Below the pieces are notes generated by a model. It made no database searches. It had not been told where the DNA came from and worked only from the letters and a program-made list of their open reading frames with translations. The position numbers and the translations under genes are program-made. From Akkermansiaceae bacterium UBA5020 (GTDB lineage Bacteria > Verrucomicrobiota > Verrucomicrobiia > Verrucomicrobiales > DEV007), in contig DGXY01000061.1 of NCBI GenBank assembly GCA_002396885.1, positions 5,462 to 23,472 on the forward strand: 18,011 nucleotides of DNA, in the 5' to 3' direction. This document shows, one piece after another, positions 1 through 7,127 of this stretch. The stretch's first letter is position 1, and every line of letters starts with the position of its first letter.

Positions 1-744
1 CACGAGCAGCATTTCGCCCGTGATATAGCTTCCCGCCTCGCTTGCAAGGAGGAGGGCCGGGCCGGCGAGTTCGCGAGGCTGGCCCCATCGTTTCAGGGCA
101 GTGCGCTCGGAGAATTCCTTTTTCTCCGGCTCGCTCAGGAGACTCATGGGCATGTCGGTGAGAAAGGGGCCGGGACCGATGCAATTCACGGTGATCCCGA
201 AGGGTCCAAGATCGAGGGCACTGGCCTTGGCGAGACCGATCAGGGCCGCCTTGGTCGCCGAATAGACATTGCGACCCGGCTTCGAGCCGACTCCGAGAAC
301 GGAAGAAATATGGATGATGCGTCCCCATCCCTGCGCCTTCATCCCTGGCACGAGCGCCCGGGTCAGGCGCATCACGGCGGTGAGATTGATCTCGATGACA
401 CGGTCCCAGACTTCGTCGTCGATCACATCGATCGCCTGAGGGGCGTTGACGCCGGCGTTGTTCACCAAAATGTCGACCGTGCCAAAGGCCCCGAGCGCCT
501 CGGTCGCGAGCAGGTCGGTCTCCTCACGGCTGGAAAGGTCGGCGACGATGGCACGCACCTCGGCACCGGGGATGCCTTCGGAGATTTCAGCGACGGCGGC
601 CTTCAATTCGTCCTCGTGCCGGCTGCAGATCATCACCTTGGCTCCAGCTTCGACAAAACCCCTCGCAATCGCCTTGCCGAGGCCCTTGCTGCCTCCAGTG
701 ACGACGGCACTGCGTCCCCGCAGGTTGAACAAATCACATTGCAT
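1..744 (-). CDS. SDR-family NAD(P)-dependent oxidoreductase (partial, C-terminus off the left edge)
   Basis: A classical short-chain dehydrogenase/reductase, read on the minus strand for 248 codons with no stop before the window edge. Family length is about 250-260, so only a few C-terminal residues are missing. The cofactor motif TGGSKGLG is at residues 16-23 and NNAG is at 95-98. The catalytic tetrad is N120, S148, Y161 and K165 (YSATK), with the usual 13-residue Ser-Tyr spacing, followed by the PGP segment after the active site. An Arg at the end of the second beta strand (CSR, residue 42) suggests an NADP(H) preference. The start is the ATG at 744-742, giving MQCDLFNLRGR. The gene is divergent from the altronate dehydratase with only 67 bases between them. 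Gluconate 5-dehydrogenase- or KduD-like sugar-acid chemistry is therefore plausible but inferred; a 3-oxoacyl-ACP reductase cannot be excluded. Confidence 0.9.
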   Translation of the reverse strand, partial: MQCDLFNLRGRSAVVTGGSKGLGKAIARGFVEAGAKVMICSRHEDELKAAVAEISEGIPGAEVRAIVADLSSREETDLLATEALGAFGTVDILVNNAGVNAPQAIDVIDDEVWDRVIEINLTAVMRLTRALVPGMKAQGWGRIIHISSVLGVGSKPGRNVYSATKAALIGLAKASALDLGPFGITVNCIGPGPFLTDMPMSLLSEPEKKEFSERTALKRWGQPRELAGPALLLASEAGSYITGEMLLV

Positions 745-811
745 ACGCCATGATGCACGTTTGACTCCGTTTCCGCAAGTGCTCCCCTTCTCTTACCCAA
801 ATCAACGCCCC

Positions 812-2461
812 ATGAAACCCGCCCTCCTCATCGATCCCTCGGACAATCTCGGCGTCGCCCTGCGTGCCCTCGCCCCGGGCGAAACCGTGGATCTCGATGG
901 CACGCCCTTCCCGATCTCTGAAGCGATCCCGCCGAAGCAGAAATTCACCCTCGCAGCAATGGCGATAGGCGACCGGGCGAGGATGTATGGCGTCACCGTC
1001 GGGGTGGTGACCGCGGCGATTCCGGCGGGAGGCCTCGTCACGACCGCGAACCTGAAACACGATGCCGACGGCTTCAGCGGAACCCGCACCCGCGAGCACC
1101 AGTGGTCGCCGCCGGCCATCGACCGCTGGCAGGGCCGCACTTTCGACGGTTACCACCGCTCCGACGGCAAGGTCGGCACGGCGAACCATTGGCTCGTCAT
1201 CCCCATGGTCTTCTGCGAGACGCGCAATGTGAACGCGATCCGCACCGCCTTCGAGCGAGCCCTCGGCTACGAACGCACGACCCACTACCAGCGACTCGCC
1301 GACCGCCTCGTCGCCGCTTACCAGAGCGGAGCCGATGCCACAGCCCTGCGCGAGTTGCCCCTCGAGAAGCTCGACGAGGTCGCTCCCGGCCGGCTCTTCC
1401 CGAAAGTCGACGGGATCCAGTTCCTCAATCACACGATGGGATGCGGCGGCACCCGCGACGATGCTGAATCGCTCTGCGGTCTGCTCGCGAGCTACATCAC
1501 CCACCCGAATGTCGCAGGAGCGACGGTCCTGAGCCTCGGCTGTGAAAACGCCCAGCTCGAGATCCTCGAAGCGGCGATCCGCCGGCGCTGTCCTGGTTTC
1601 GACAAACCACTTCTCACCTTCCGGCAACAGGGTTACCCCGACGAGCGGACCCTCCTGGATGCAGCGATCAAGGGCACTTTCCTCGGCCTCATTGAGGCAA
1701 ACGAGGCGGAGCGACGCCCCGCCTCGCTCGATCACCTCAGCATCGGAGTCGAATGTGGCGGCAGCGACGGATTCTCCGGGATCTCCGCCAATCCCGCCGT
1801 CGGCGCCCTCTCCGACCGCCTCGTCGCCCTCGGCGGCAAAATCCTCCTCGCCGAGTTCCCCGAACTCTGCGGGGTGGAGCAGGAGCTCGTCGATCGCTGC
1901 GTTAGCGACGAGGTCGCCGCACGTTTCACCCATCTGACCTCCACCTACGCCGCCCGGGCCAGGGCCGTCGGCAGCGATTTTTCCCAGAATCCCAGCCCTG
2001 GCAACATCCGCGACGGTCTCATCACCGACGCGATCAAATCGGCCGGCGCAGCGAAAAAAGGCGGCAACTCGCCCGTCGTCTCCGTCATCGACTACCCGGA
2101 GATTGCTGAAACCGCCGGGCTCCACCTCCTCTGCACCCCCGGTGGCGACGCCGAATGCACCACCGCCCTCGCCGGGGCGCACGCCAACATCATCCTCTTC
2201 ACGACCGGTCTCGGCACCCCCATGGGCAATCCCGTGACGCCAGTCGTGAAGATCAGCACGAACACCGAATTGGCCGAACGACTGCCCGATCTCATCGACT
2301 TCGACACCGGGGCCATCATCCGTGGCGAAGCGGGCATCGACGCGCTCGGGAGCGATCTTCTCGACCTTGTCATCGAAGTGGCTTCGGGGCGTCTCCAGAC
2401 CAAAGCCCAGCAGCTTGGCCAGGCTGATTTTCAACCTTGGAAACGCGGCGTATCACTTTGA
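812..2461 (+). CDS. uxaA: UxaA-family dehydratase (altronate dehydratase-like)
   Basis: The 549-residue product is collinear with E. coli UxaA (495 aa), which dehydrates D-altronate to 2-keto-3-deoxygluconate in cytoplasmic galacturonate breakdown. An N-terminal SAF domain (about 1-80) is followed by the catalytic region starting at GYHRSDGKVGTANHW (about 114). Conserved blocks are HTMGCGG (207-213), LGCENAQ (242-248), ECGGSDGFSGISANP (314-328), NPSPGN (393-398) and TTGLGTPMG (464-472), and the protein ends in GVSL. Cysteines 211, 244 and 315 lie in the motifs expected to bind iron. About 50 extra residues relative to E. coli sit between roughly 150 and 205. The reading frame is open further upstream, but homology begins at the ATG at 812 (MKPALLIDPSDN). 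No Shine-Dalgarno is visible. The family also contains galactarate dehydratase, so the exact substrate is uncertain. Confidence 0.88.
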   Translation: MKPALLIDPSDNLGVALRALAPGETVDLDGTPFPISEAIPPKQKFTLAAMAIGDRARMYGVTVGVVTAAIPAGGLVTTANLKHDADGFSGTRTREHQWSPPAIDRWQGRTFDGYHRSDGKVGTANHWLVIPMVFCETRNVNAIRTAFERALGYERTTHYQRLADRLVAAYQSGADATALRELPLEKLDEVAPGRLFPKVDGIQFLNHTMGCGGTRDDAESLCGLLASYITHPNVAGATVLSLGCENAQLEILEAAIRRRCPGFDKPLLTFRQQGYPDERTLLDAAIKGTFLGLIEANEAERRPASLDHLSIGVECGGSDGFSGISANPAVGALSDRLVALGGKILLAEFPELCGVEQELVDRCVSDEVAARFTHLTSTYAARARAVGSDFSQNPSPGNIRDGLITDAIKSAGAAKKGGNSPVVSVIDYPEIAETAGLHLLCTPGGDAECTTALAGAHANIILFTTGLGTPMGNPVTPVVKISTNTELAERLPDLIDFDTGAIIRGEAGIDALGSDLLDLVIEVASGRLQTKAQQLGQADFQPWKRGVSL

Positions 2462-2498
2462 ATTTTAAATTTATAGAATGATTTTATACGAAATTCAG
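2462..2498. other. AT-rich island after the dehydratase gene
   Basis: Starting directly after the stop codon, roughly 36 bases contain only about five G or C, in a window that is otherwise strongly GC-rich. It is flanked by GAATTT (2460-2465) and AAATTC (2491-2496), a short inverted repeat. It could hold a promoter for the downstream gene or a weak transcription end. No consensus promoter pair is convincing. Confidence 0.4.
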
Positions 2499-3028
2499 GC
2501 ACCTAACTGAAATCCCGCGAGAAAAGAGACCGGAAACCCTTGTTCCGCAATTCTGGACTTGCCGTGAGTCACCCGCCCTTGTAGGGTTAGGGAGGTCGTA
2601 TTTCACCCCCGGCATGTCACCCGTTCAGCCAGCTCAGAGCGTTTTAGCGGATGCAAAGCCCCCGCGCCCCTTGTGGCGCGACGCCTTCCGGGTGGTGATC
2701 GACGACCTCTCACAACGTTTGCGGAGCCTTTTCTCGAACGCCGGATCCGATCCGGCGGGTGAATCGCCGAGTGCGACCACGTCGAGTCCGAATCCCACCG
2801 GCGGGCCATCCCAGGCTCTCCGGGTCCGCTTCACCGCGGAGTCGGCACCTTCCCGCCTCGCTGCGGAAAGGGCCCTCCCCTGGATGCCAATCCCGATCCA
2901 CGATAGCGCGACGGTCGCCACGACCTTTCGCGCTCCCTCCTTGATCGGTGCGGCCCTCGGAGGCTCCGCCTCCACCCACCATCCGGTCCGCCTCCAAGCG
3001 GATCACCACCCAAAATCTTCCACCATCG
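2499..3028. other. Long stretch without a confident gene, upstream of the RRM gene
   Basis: There are about 530 bases between the AT-rich island and the RRM start. An open frame from the ATG at 2614 runs 196 codons to 3204 and overlaps the RRM gene out of frame. Its product (MSPVQPAQSVLADAKPP...) is rich in Pro, Ser and Ala and matches no family I know, although the part near residues 23-45 (RDAFRVVIDDLSQRLRSLFSN) looks helix-compatible. A minus-strand frame (2975-2634) is equally unrecognised. A short inverted repeat, CGCCGGATC/GATCCGGCG, lies at 2739-2757 and is not followed by a T-run. The stretch may be a long 5' leader, an unrecognised RNA or a small gene. Confidence 0.3.
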
Positions 3029-3706
3029 ATGGAAAACCAATCCTCAGATCAAGCCAGTCGCCGCCCTCGCGGCAATCGTTCGGGCGGCCGCAGCCGCAAC
3101 CGTCAGGGAAGCTCCTCCAACTCCGGAGGCTCATCCTCGGGCGGCAACCGTTCCCGCAGCCGCAACCGCAATCGCAGCGGTTCGCGCAGTTCGCAAACGC
3201 CTAAGCAGACCACCGGTCAAAAGATCCTCTCGATCCTGACCTTTGGATTGCTCGGCAAACCAAAAGCCAAGTCGGCGTCCCAGGCGAAGTCGTCCCCCCG
3301 CCCCGCCCCTGCGGCGAAGGCACCCCGGGAGTCGTCAAAACCCCAGGGTCGCGTCGCCAACGAAGAGCCCAAGAAGACCAAACGCAACCGCGCTGAAGTC
3401 ACCTCGAATCGTCTCTACGTGGGCAATCTCGACTACTCCACCGGCGAAGCGGAACTCACCGAACTCTTCCGGGGCGTCGGCAACGTCCTCCTTGCTGAAG
3501 TCGTGACAAATCCCCGCACCCAGCAATCGAAAGGCTTCGCCTTTGTCGAGATGGGTTCGATCGACGAGGCCAAGCGTGCCGTCAGCATCCTCGACGACCA
3601 GGATTTCATGGGCCGAAAACTCATCGTGAGTGGTGCCCGCAGTGAAGGACCGAACGACGAGAGCGACGCCGCCCTCGCCGGGAGCTCCGCCGAAGGGCGG
3701 GCCTGA
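3029..3706 (+). CDS. RNA-binding protein with one C-terminal RRM and a basic low-complexity N-terminus
   Basis: A 225-residue protein. Residues 10-58 are almost entirely Arg, Ser, Gly and Asn and are surely disordered. A short hydrophobic stretch follows at about 64-76 (QKILSILTFGLLG), then a second Lys/Pro/Ala-rich linker to about 125. The RRM occupies about 127-203, with RNP2 LYVGNL at 129-134 and RNP1 KGFAFVEM at 168-175. The aromatic positions for RNA stacking (Y130, F170, F172) are present. Bacterial single-RRM proteins bind single-stranded RNA and are often cold- or stress-linked, but the role here is inferred. The start was taken as the ATG at 3029 (MENQSS) rather than the ATG at 2948, because the extra 27 residues look non-protein-like. 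Two hairpins follow the gene, so it is probably its own transcription unit. Confidence 0.88.
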   Translation: MENQSSDQASRRPRGNRSGGRSRNRQGSSSNSGGSSSGGNRSRSRNRNRSGSRSSQTPKQTTGQKILSILTFGLLGKPKAKSASQAKSSPRPAPAAKAPRESSKPQGRVANEEPKKTKRNRAEVTSNRLYVGNLDYSTGEAELTELFRGVGNVLLAEVVTNPRTQQSKGFAFVEMGSIDEAKRAVSILDDQDFMGRKLIVSGARSEGPNDESDAALAGSSAEGRA

Positions 3707-3722
3707 TCCGTCCCGTTTTTTT
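3695..3722 (+). terminator. Possible intrinsic terminator at the end of the RRM gene
   Basis: GGGCGG (3695-3700) can pair with CCGTCCC (3708-3714) if one T is bulged. The RRM stop codon lies in the loop, and G plus a run of seven T (3716-3722) follows. The stem is short and imperfect, so it is less convincing than the hairpin just downstream. Confidence 0.4.
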
Positions 3723-3730
3723 GTTGGTGC

Positions 3731-3770
3731 GCGCCGGAACGGTCTCTGATCGTTCCGGCGCTTTCTTTTG
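3731..3770 (+). terminator. Intrinsic terminator between the RRM gene and miaA
   Basis: A perfect 11-bp inverted repeat, GCGCCGGAACG (3731-3741) and CGTTCCGGCGC (3751-3761), has a 9-base loop and is followed directly by TTTCTTTT. It ends about 15 bases before the miaA start. It therefore either ends RRM transcription or acts as an attenuator in the miaA leader. Confidence 0.75.
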
Positions 3771-3784
3771 GATAGACTTCCCGC

Positions 3785-4699
3785 ATGACCCCGCCCCGCC
3801 GCCAGCCTCTTTACGTCGCCGGACCAACCGGGTGTGGCAAAACGGCGGTCTCGCTTGCCCTCGCCCGCCTCTTCACTCCCGTCGCGATCGTCAATGCAGA
3901 CGCCTACCAGATCTACCGGGGGCTCGAGATTCTCAGCGCGGCGCCGGCACCGGCCGAGCGGGCGGCCTGCCCTCATCATCTCTTCGGAGTCCTCGAACCG
4001 ACCGATGAAAACGACGCCGCCGAGCACGCCCGTCGCGCCCATGCCACCCTCGCGACGATTCCCGGAGACGCCTTGCCCCTCGTCGTTGGCGGGAGTGGAC
4101 TCTATTTGAAAGCGATCACCCACGGGCTGGCCCCTACGCCGAAGGGAGATCCGACCTTGCGTGGCGAGCTCGAGGCCGAGCCCCTCGAATCCCTCGTCGA
4201 GCGTTATCGCGATCTCGACCCGGCCGGGGCCGCCACGACCAATCTGCTCAACCGGCGCTATGTCACCCGGAATCTCGAGATCTGCCTCCTCGCCGGCCGT
4301 CCCGCCTCTGAGCTGAAGGCCGAGTGGGCCGTCTCCGAGCCAGAGATCCGTGCCGTCTACCTCCAGCGCGACCGCGCCGACCTCGACGAGCGCATCGTCC
4401 GCCGCACCGCCGCGATGTTCGACGCGGGAGTGACCGAGGAAGTCGCGCGGCTTGAATCGCTTTCCGTGACCGCCGCCAAGGCCATCGGCATCGCCGAAAT
4501 CCGGGCCCTGCGGCGCGGCGAAATCACCGAGCCCGCCTGCCGCGAAGCGATCCGGTTGGCGACGCGCCAGTATGCGAAACGTCAGGAAAACTGGTTCCGC
4601 CGCGAGCCCGCCTTCCACCCCCTGCCCCTCCCCCGCGACGAAGCCCCCGAAGTCACCGCCGCGCGGATCGCCCGGCACTTTTCCCTGCACGAGGAATGA
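3785..4699 (+). CDS. miaA: tRNA dimethylallyltransferase MiaA
   Basis: A 304-residue protein, the usual MiaA length. MiaA transfers the dimethylallyl group of DMAPP to N6 of A37 in tRNAs that read UNN codons. The P-loop is GPTGCGKT (13-20). The acceptor-base region is NADAYQIYRGL (37-47), with D39 as the likely catalytic Asp. VGGSGLYLKAI is at 101-111, AKAIGIAEI at 231-239, and the diagnostic tRNA-binding TRQYAKRQENWFR at 260-272. Two motifs deviate from the E. coli form: the GTAKP block reads LSAAP (50-54), and GGT of GGTMLY is GGS. The gene lies 78 bases after the RRM gene and 51 bases before aroB, and is probably co-transcribed with aroB. The start ATG at 3785 places the P-loop at the expected distance from the N-terminus. 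Confidence 0.93.
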   Translation: MTPPRRQPLYVAGPTGCGKTAVSLALARLFTPVAIVNADAYQIYRGLEILSAAPAPAERAACPHHLFGVLEPTDENDAAEHARRAHATLATIPGDALPLVVGGSGLYLKAITHGLAPTPKGDPTLRGELEAEPLESLVERYRDLDPAGAATTNLLNRRYVTRNLEICLLAGRPASELKAEWAVSEPEIRAVYLQRDRADLDERIVRRTAAMFDAGVTEEVARLESLSVTAAKAIGIAEIRALRRGEITEPACREAIRLATRQYAKRQENWFRREPAFHPLPLPRDEAPEVTAARIARHFSLHEE

Positions 4700-4750
4700 T
4701 GACGCTTCGCCGTTGAAAGATCCGGTTCCCGCGTGCAAGCTAGCCGCCCC

Positions 4751-5857
4751 ATGCCCACCCTCACCGAAGGCAACCCCGTCTCCATTTCCCTCCGTCTCGC
4801 CCACGACCACTACACCGTGCTCGTCGGCGAAGGGCTCCTCGTCGAGACCGCGTCGCTCATTGCACGGCACTCCGGGATCCGGGGCAAGGTCGCGGCGATC
4901 GTGACTGATTCGAATGTGGGCCCCCTCTACGCCGACACCGTCCGCACCTCGCTTGAGAACGCCGGGATCCGCACCGTCCTCATCACCGTTCCCGCCGGCG
5001 AGGCTTCGAAAAGCATGGAGCAGGTCACCGAAGTCTGCCGCGAGATGCTGCGGGCCGGACTCGACCGCAAATCCTTCCTCGTCGCCCTCGGTGGCGGCGT
5101 CGTGGGCGACCTTGCTGGATTCGCCGCCTCGATCTTCCAGCGCGGGATTCCCTGCGTGCAGATCCCCACCACCATCGTCAGCCAAGTCGACAGCTCCGTC
5201 GGCGGCAAGACCGGAGTGAACACGCCCGAGGGCAAAAATCTCCTCGGGGCCTTCCACCAGCCCCAGCTCGTCCTCGCCGATACGGAAACGCTCGCGACCC
5301 TGCACGAACGCGAGTTCAACGAAGGCTTCGCCGAGATCATCAAGCACGCCGCGATCCGCGATGCCTCGCTCCTCGGTCTCGTCGAGGACCGTGCCGCGGT
5401 GCGGGAGCATCTCGTGACGCTCGTGGCCCGCAATGTCGCGATCAAAGCCGCCGTCGTCGAGGAAGACGAACGAGAGACCACCGGGACGCGCGCCCTTCTC
5501 AATTTTGGCCACACCCTCGGACACGGCATCGAAGCCGCCGGTGGCTACGGCCGCTTTCTGCACGGCGAAGCGATCAGCCTCGGGCTCGTCGCCGCGACGC
5601 GGCTCTCGGTCGAGAAGTCCGGCCTTTCCCCTGCTGCGGGAGAACGGATCCTGCACGCGCTCGAGGCCTACGAGCTGCCCACTGTTCTCGCCGACGACAT
5701 TCCCGATGAGGCCATCCTCGCCGCGATGGGCCGGGATAAAAAGTTCGAGGCCGGCCAAATCCGCTTCGTCCTGTTGAAATCGCTCGGCGAGGCCTATGTC
5801 TCCGATGCCGTCAGCCAAGAGGATCTCCTCCGCGCTCTCGCCGCCCTGCGCACCTGA
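4751..5857 (+). CDS. aroB: 3-dehydroquinate synthase
   Basis: AroB, 368 residues, converts DAHP to 3-dehydroquinate using NAD+ and a divalent metal. This is the second step of the shikimate pathway in the cytoplasm. NAD-binding motifs are present as GGGVVGDLAGF (114-124) and PTTIVSQVDSSVGGKTGVN (139-157). The metal ligands expected from E. coli are all found: E195 (AEIIKH), H254 (GHTLGH) and H271 (LHGEA), with the same 17-residue spacing between the two His. The frame is open from a GTG at 4733, but the ATG at 4751 (MPTLTEG) is the more likely start. The gene converges on the cysteine-desulfurase-like gene with only 12 bases between the stops, and no terminator is visible there. The product appears complete and functional. 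Confidence 0.96.
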   Translation: MPTLTEGNPVSISLRLAHDHYTVLVGEGLLVETASLIARHSGIRGKVAAIVTDSNVGPLYADTVRTSLENAGIRTVLITVPAGEASKSMEQVTEVCREMLRAGLDRKSFLVALGGGVVGDLAGFAASIFQRGIPCVQIPTTIVSQVDSSVGGKTGVNTPEGKNLLGAFHQPQLVLADTETLATLHEREFNEGFAEIIKHAAIRDASLLGLVEDRAAVREHLVTLVARNVAIKAAVVEEDERETTGTRALLNFGHTLGHGIEAAGGYGRFLHGEAISLGLVAATRLSVEKSGLSPAAGERILHALEAYELPTVLADDIPDEAILAAMGRDKKFEAGQIRFVLLKSLGEAYVSDAVSQEDLLRALAALRT

Positions 5858-5869
5858 ACCGCGGTCAGG

Positions 5870-7024
5870 TCAGTTCGACAATCGCTTCACCGTCGCGACG
5901 ACACGGCGCACCGCCTCGTCGATTTCCTCCTCGGTGGTGAAGAGAGAAAGGGAGAATCGCACGGCGTTCTCGACTCGGTCTTGATCACACCCCATCGCCT
6001 TGAGCGGGTCCCATTCCAATTCCTTGCCGACGGGCTCGCCTCCGCATCCCGCACATTCGATCCCCGCCTCGTCGAGAGCCGGAACCAGGTCCGCCGCCCG
6101 ACAACCTGCGATCGAGACATTCGCGACGGTCCCCGTGCGGTGCTCGCTCGATCCATTCCGCTGCACCCGATTCGTTCCATCCTCCAAGCCGGCCTCGAGC
6201 CCGTCTTCAAAACGATTTCGCAGGGCCTCGACCCGATCGTAGGTGCCATTCGCCAAAGCCTCATTGGCCAGGACCGCAGCCGCCCCAAAACCCACGATCG
6301 CAGCAACATTTTCCGCACCACCACGGCGTCCTCCTTCCTGCCCGCATCCGCGCATCATCGGCTCAAAGGGAGTCCCGCCCCGAATGTAAAGGGCGCCCAC
6401 CCCTTTGGGACCATGGAACTTATGGGCGCTCAGGGTGAGAAAATCGACCGCCACCTCGCCGACGCGCACCTTGACCCGCCCGGCGGCCGCGATCGCATCG
6501 CTGTGGAGAAACCAACCGGCTCCCTTCACGACGCCGGCAACCTCGGCGAGCGGCTGGAGCACCCCAGTCCCATCGTTCGCCCACATCACCGAGGCGAAGC
6601 CTGGTCGGGTGCGATCCACGGAGGTGCTGAACGCCTCGAGATCGAGTCGGCCATCGGCCTCCACGGCGGCGTGCTCCACTTCAAACCCCACCGCCCTCAT
6701 CGCCGCAACCGGCCGCGAGACGGCGCGGTGCTCCACCGCACTGATGACGATTTTCGAATGGGTGCGCCCGACCTCGCGGGCGAGGGATTTCAGAGCGGTG
6801 TTGTTCGCCTCGGTCCCTCCGCTGGTGAAAACAATCTCCTCCGGGGTCGCACCAATCAGATCCGCGACCTCGCTCCGAGCCTGCTCCACCGCATCGCGCA
6901 CACGGACCGACGATCGATACGCGCCCGCGGGCGAGTGCCACTGCCCCGCGAGAAAAGGCATCATGGCATCGAGCACCCCGGGATGAAGTCGGGTCGTGGC
7001 ACCAGAATCGAGATAGATGGACAC
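5870..7024 (-). CDS. Cysteine desulfurase-like class V PLP enzyme (NifS/IscS family) with an altered active-site loop
   Basis: A 384-residue fold-type I PLP enzyme of the NifS/IscS/CsdA superfamily. Visible hallmarks are YLDSGATT (4-11), SGGTEANN (68-75), VEH with H98, N150, D176 (HSDA), the PLP lysine K202 (SAHKFHGPKG) and the QEGGRRGGAENV phosphate-binding block (229-240). Departures from the family: the PLP-contacting Gln three residues after the Asp (IscS D180/Q183) is Ala here (A179), and NNE is NDG. The catalytic-Cys loop reads GIECAGCGGEP (321-331) instead of GIxxSxGSACxSG, so the usual Cys position is lost and Cys324/Cys327 lie nearby. The start is a GTG at 7024-7022; an in-frame stop lies about eight codons upstream. 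No IscU/IscA partner is adjacent. It may supply sulfur, or be a related lyase. Confidence 0.8.
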   Translation of the reverse strand: MSIYLDSGATTRLHPGVLDAMMPFLAGQWHSPAGAYRSSVRVRDAVEQARSEVADLIGATPEEIVFTSGGTEANNTALKSLAREVGRTHSKIVISAVEHRAVSRPVAAMRAVGFEVEHAAVEADGRLDLEAFSTSVDRTRPGFASVMWANDGTGVLQPLAEVAGVVKGAGWFLHSDAIAAAGRVKVRVGEVAVDFLTLSAHKFHGPKGVGALYIRGGTPFEPMMRGCGQEGGRRGGAENVAAIVGFGAAAVLANEALANGTYDRVEALRNRFEDGLEAGLEDGTNRVQRNGSSEHRTGTVANVSIAGCRAADLVPALDEAGIECAGCGGEPVGKELEWDPLKAMGCDQDRVENAVRFSLSLFTTEEEIDEAVRRVVATVKRLSN

Positions 7025-7127
7025 GCGCAGACGAAAACGTCCAAGTTAGAAAAAGACAAGTCAGGAGATTGCCATCTTTGAATTTCGCCAGGGAGAACCG
7101 TCTTTTTCCCGCCACTACCCTCATGAA

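Noticed and set aside
446..811. N-terminal extension of the UxaA-like protein by 122 residues
   Set aside because: This stretch is antisense to the start of the SDR gene and has no similarity to UxaA. Homology begins exactly at the ATG at 812.
734..2434. A 566-codon minus-strand open frame antisense to the dehydratase gene
   Set aside because: The plus strand encodes a clear UxaA homologue end to end. The antisense product is low-complexity Gly/Glu/Asp/Val and would overlap the SDR start.
2739..2757. An intrinsic terminator at the inverted repeat CGCCGGATC/GATCCGGCG
   Set aside because: No T-run follows on either strand, and it lies in the middle of an unassigned region rather than after a gene.
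2614..3204. A 196-codon open frame upstream of and overlapping the RRM gene
   Set aside because: There is no recognisable family, composition is Pro/Ser-rich, and it overlaps 176 bases of a confident gene in another frame. It was kept only as a possibility within the unassigned stretch.
3335..5818. An 827-codon minus-strand open frame antisense to the RRM gene, miaA and aroB
   Set aside because: It is out of phase with three firmly identified genes, crosses their boundaries, and its Gly/Asp/Glu-rich product matches no family. Strong GC bias at third positions suppresses stops on this antisense frame.
5981..7081. A 366-codon plus-strand open frame across the desulfurase-like gene
   Set aside because: The minus strand carries all PLP-enzyme motifs over the same interval. 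The plus-strand product is Arg/His/Pro-rich and unrecognisable.
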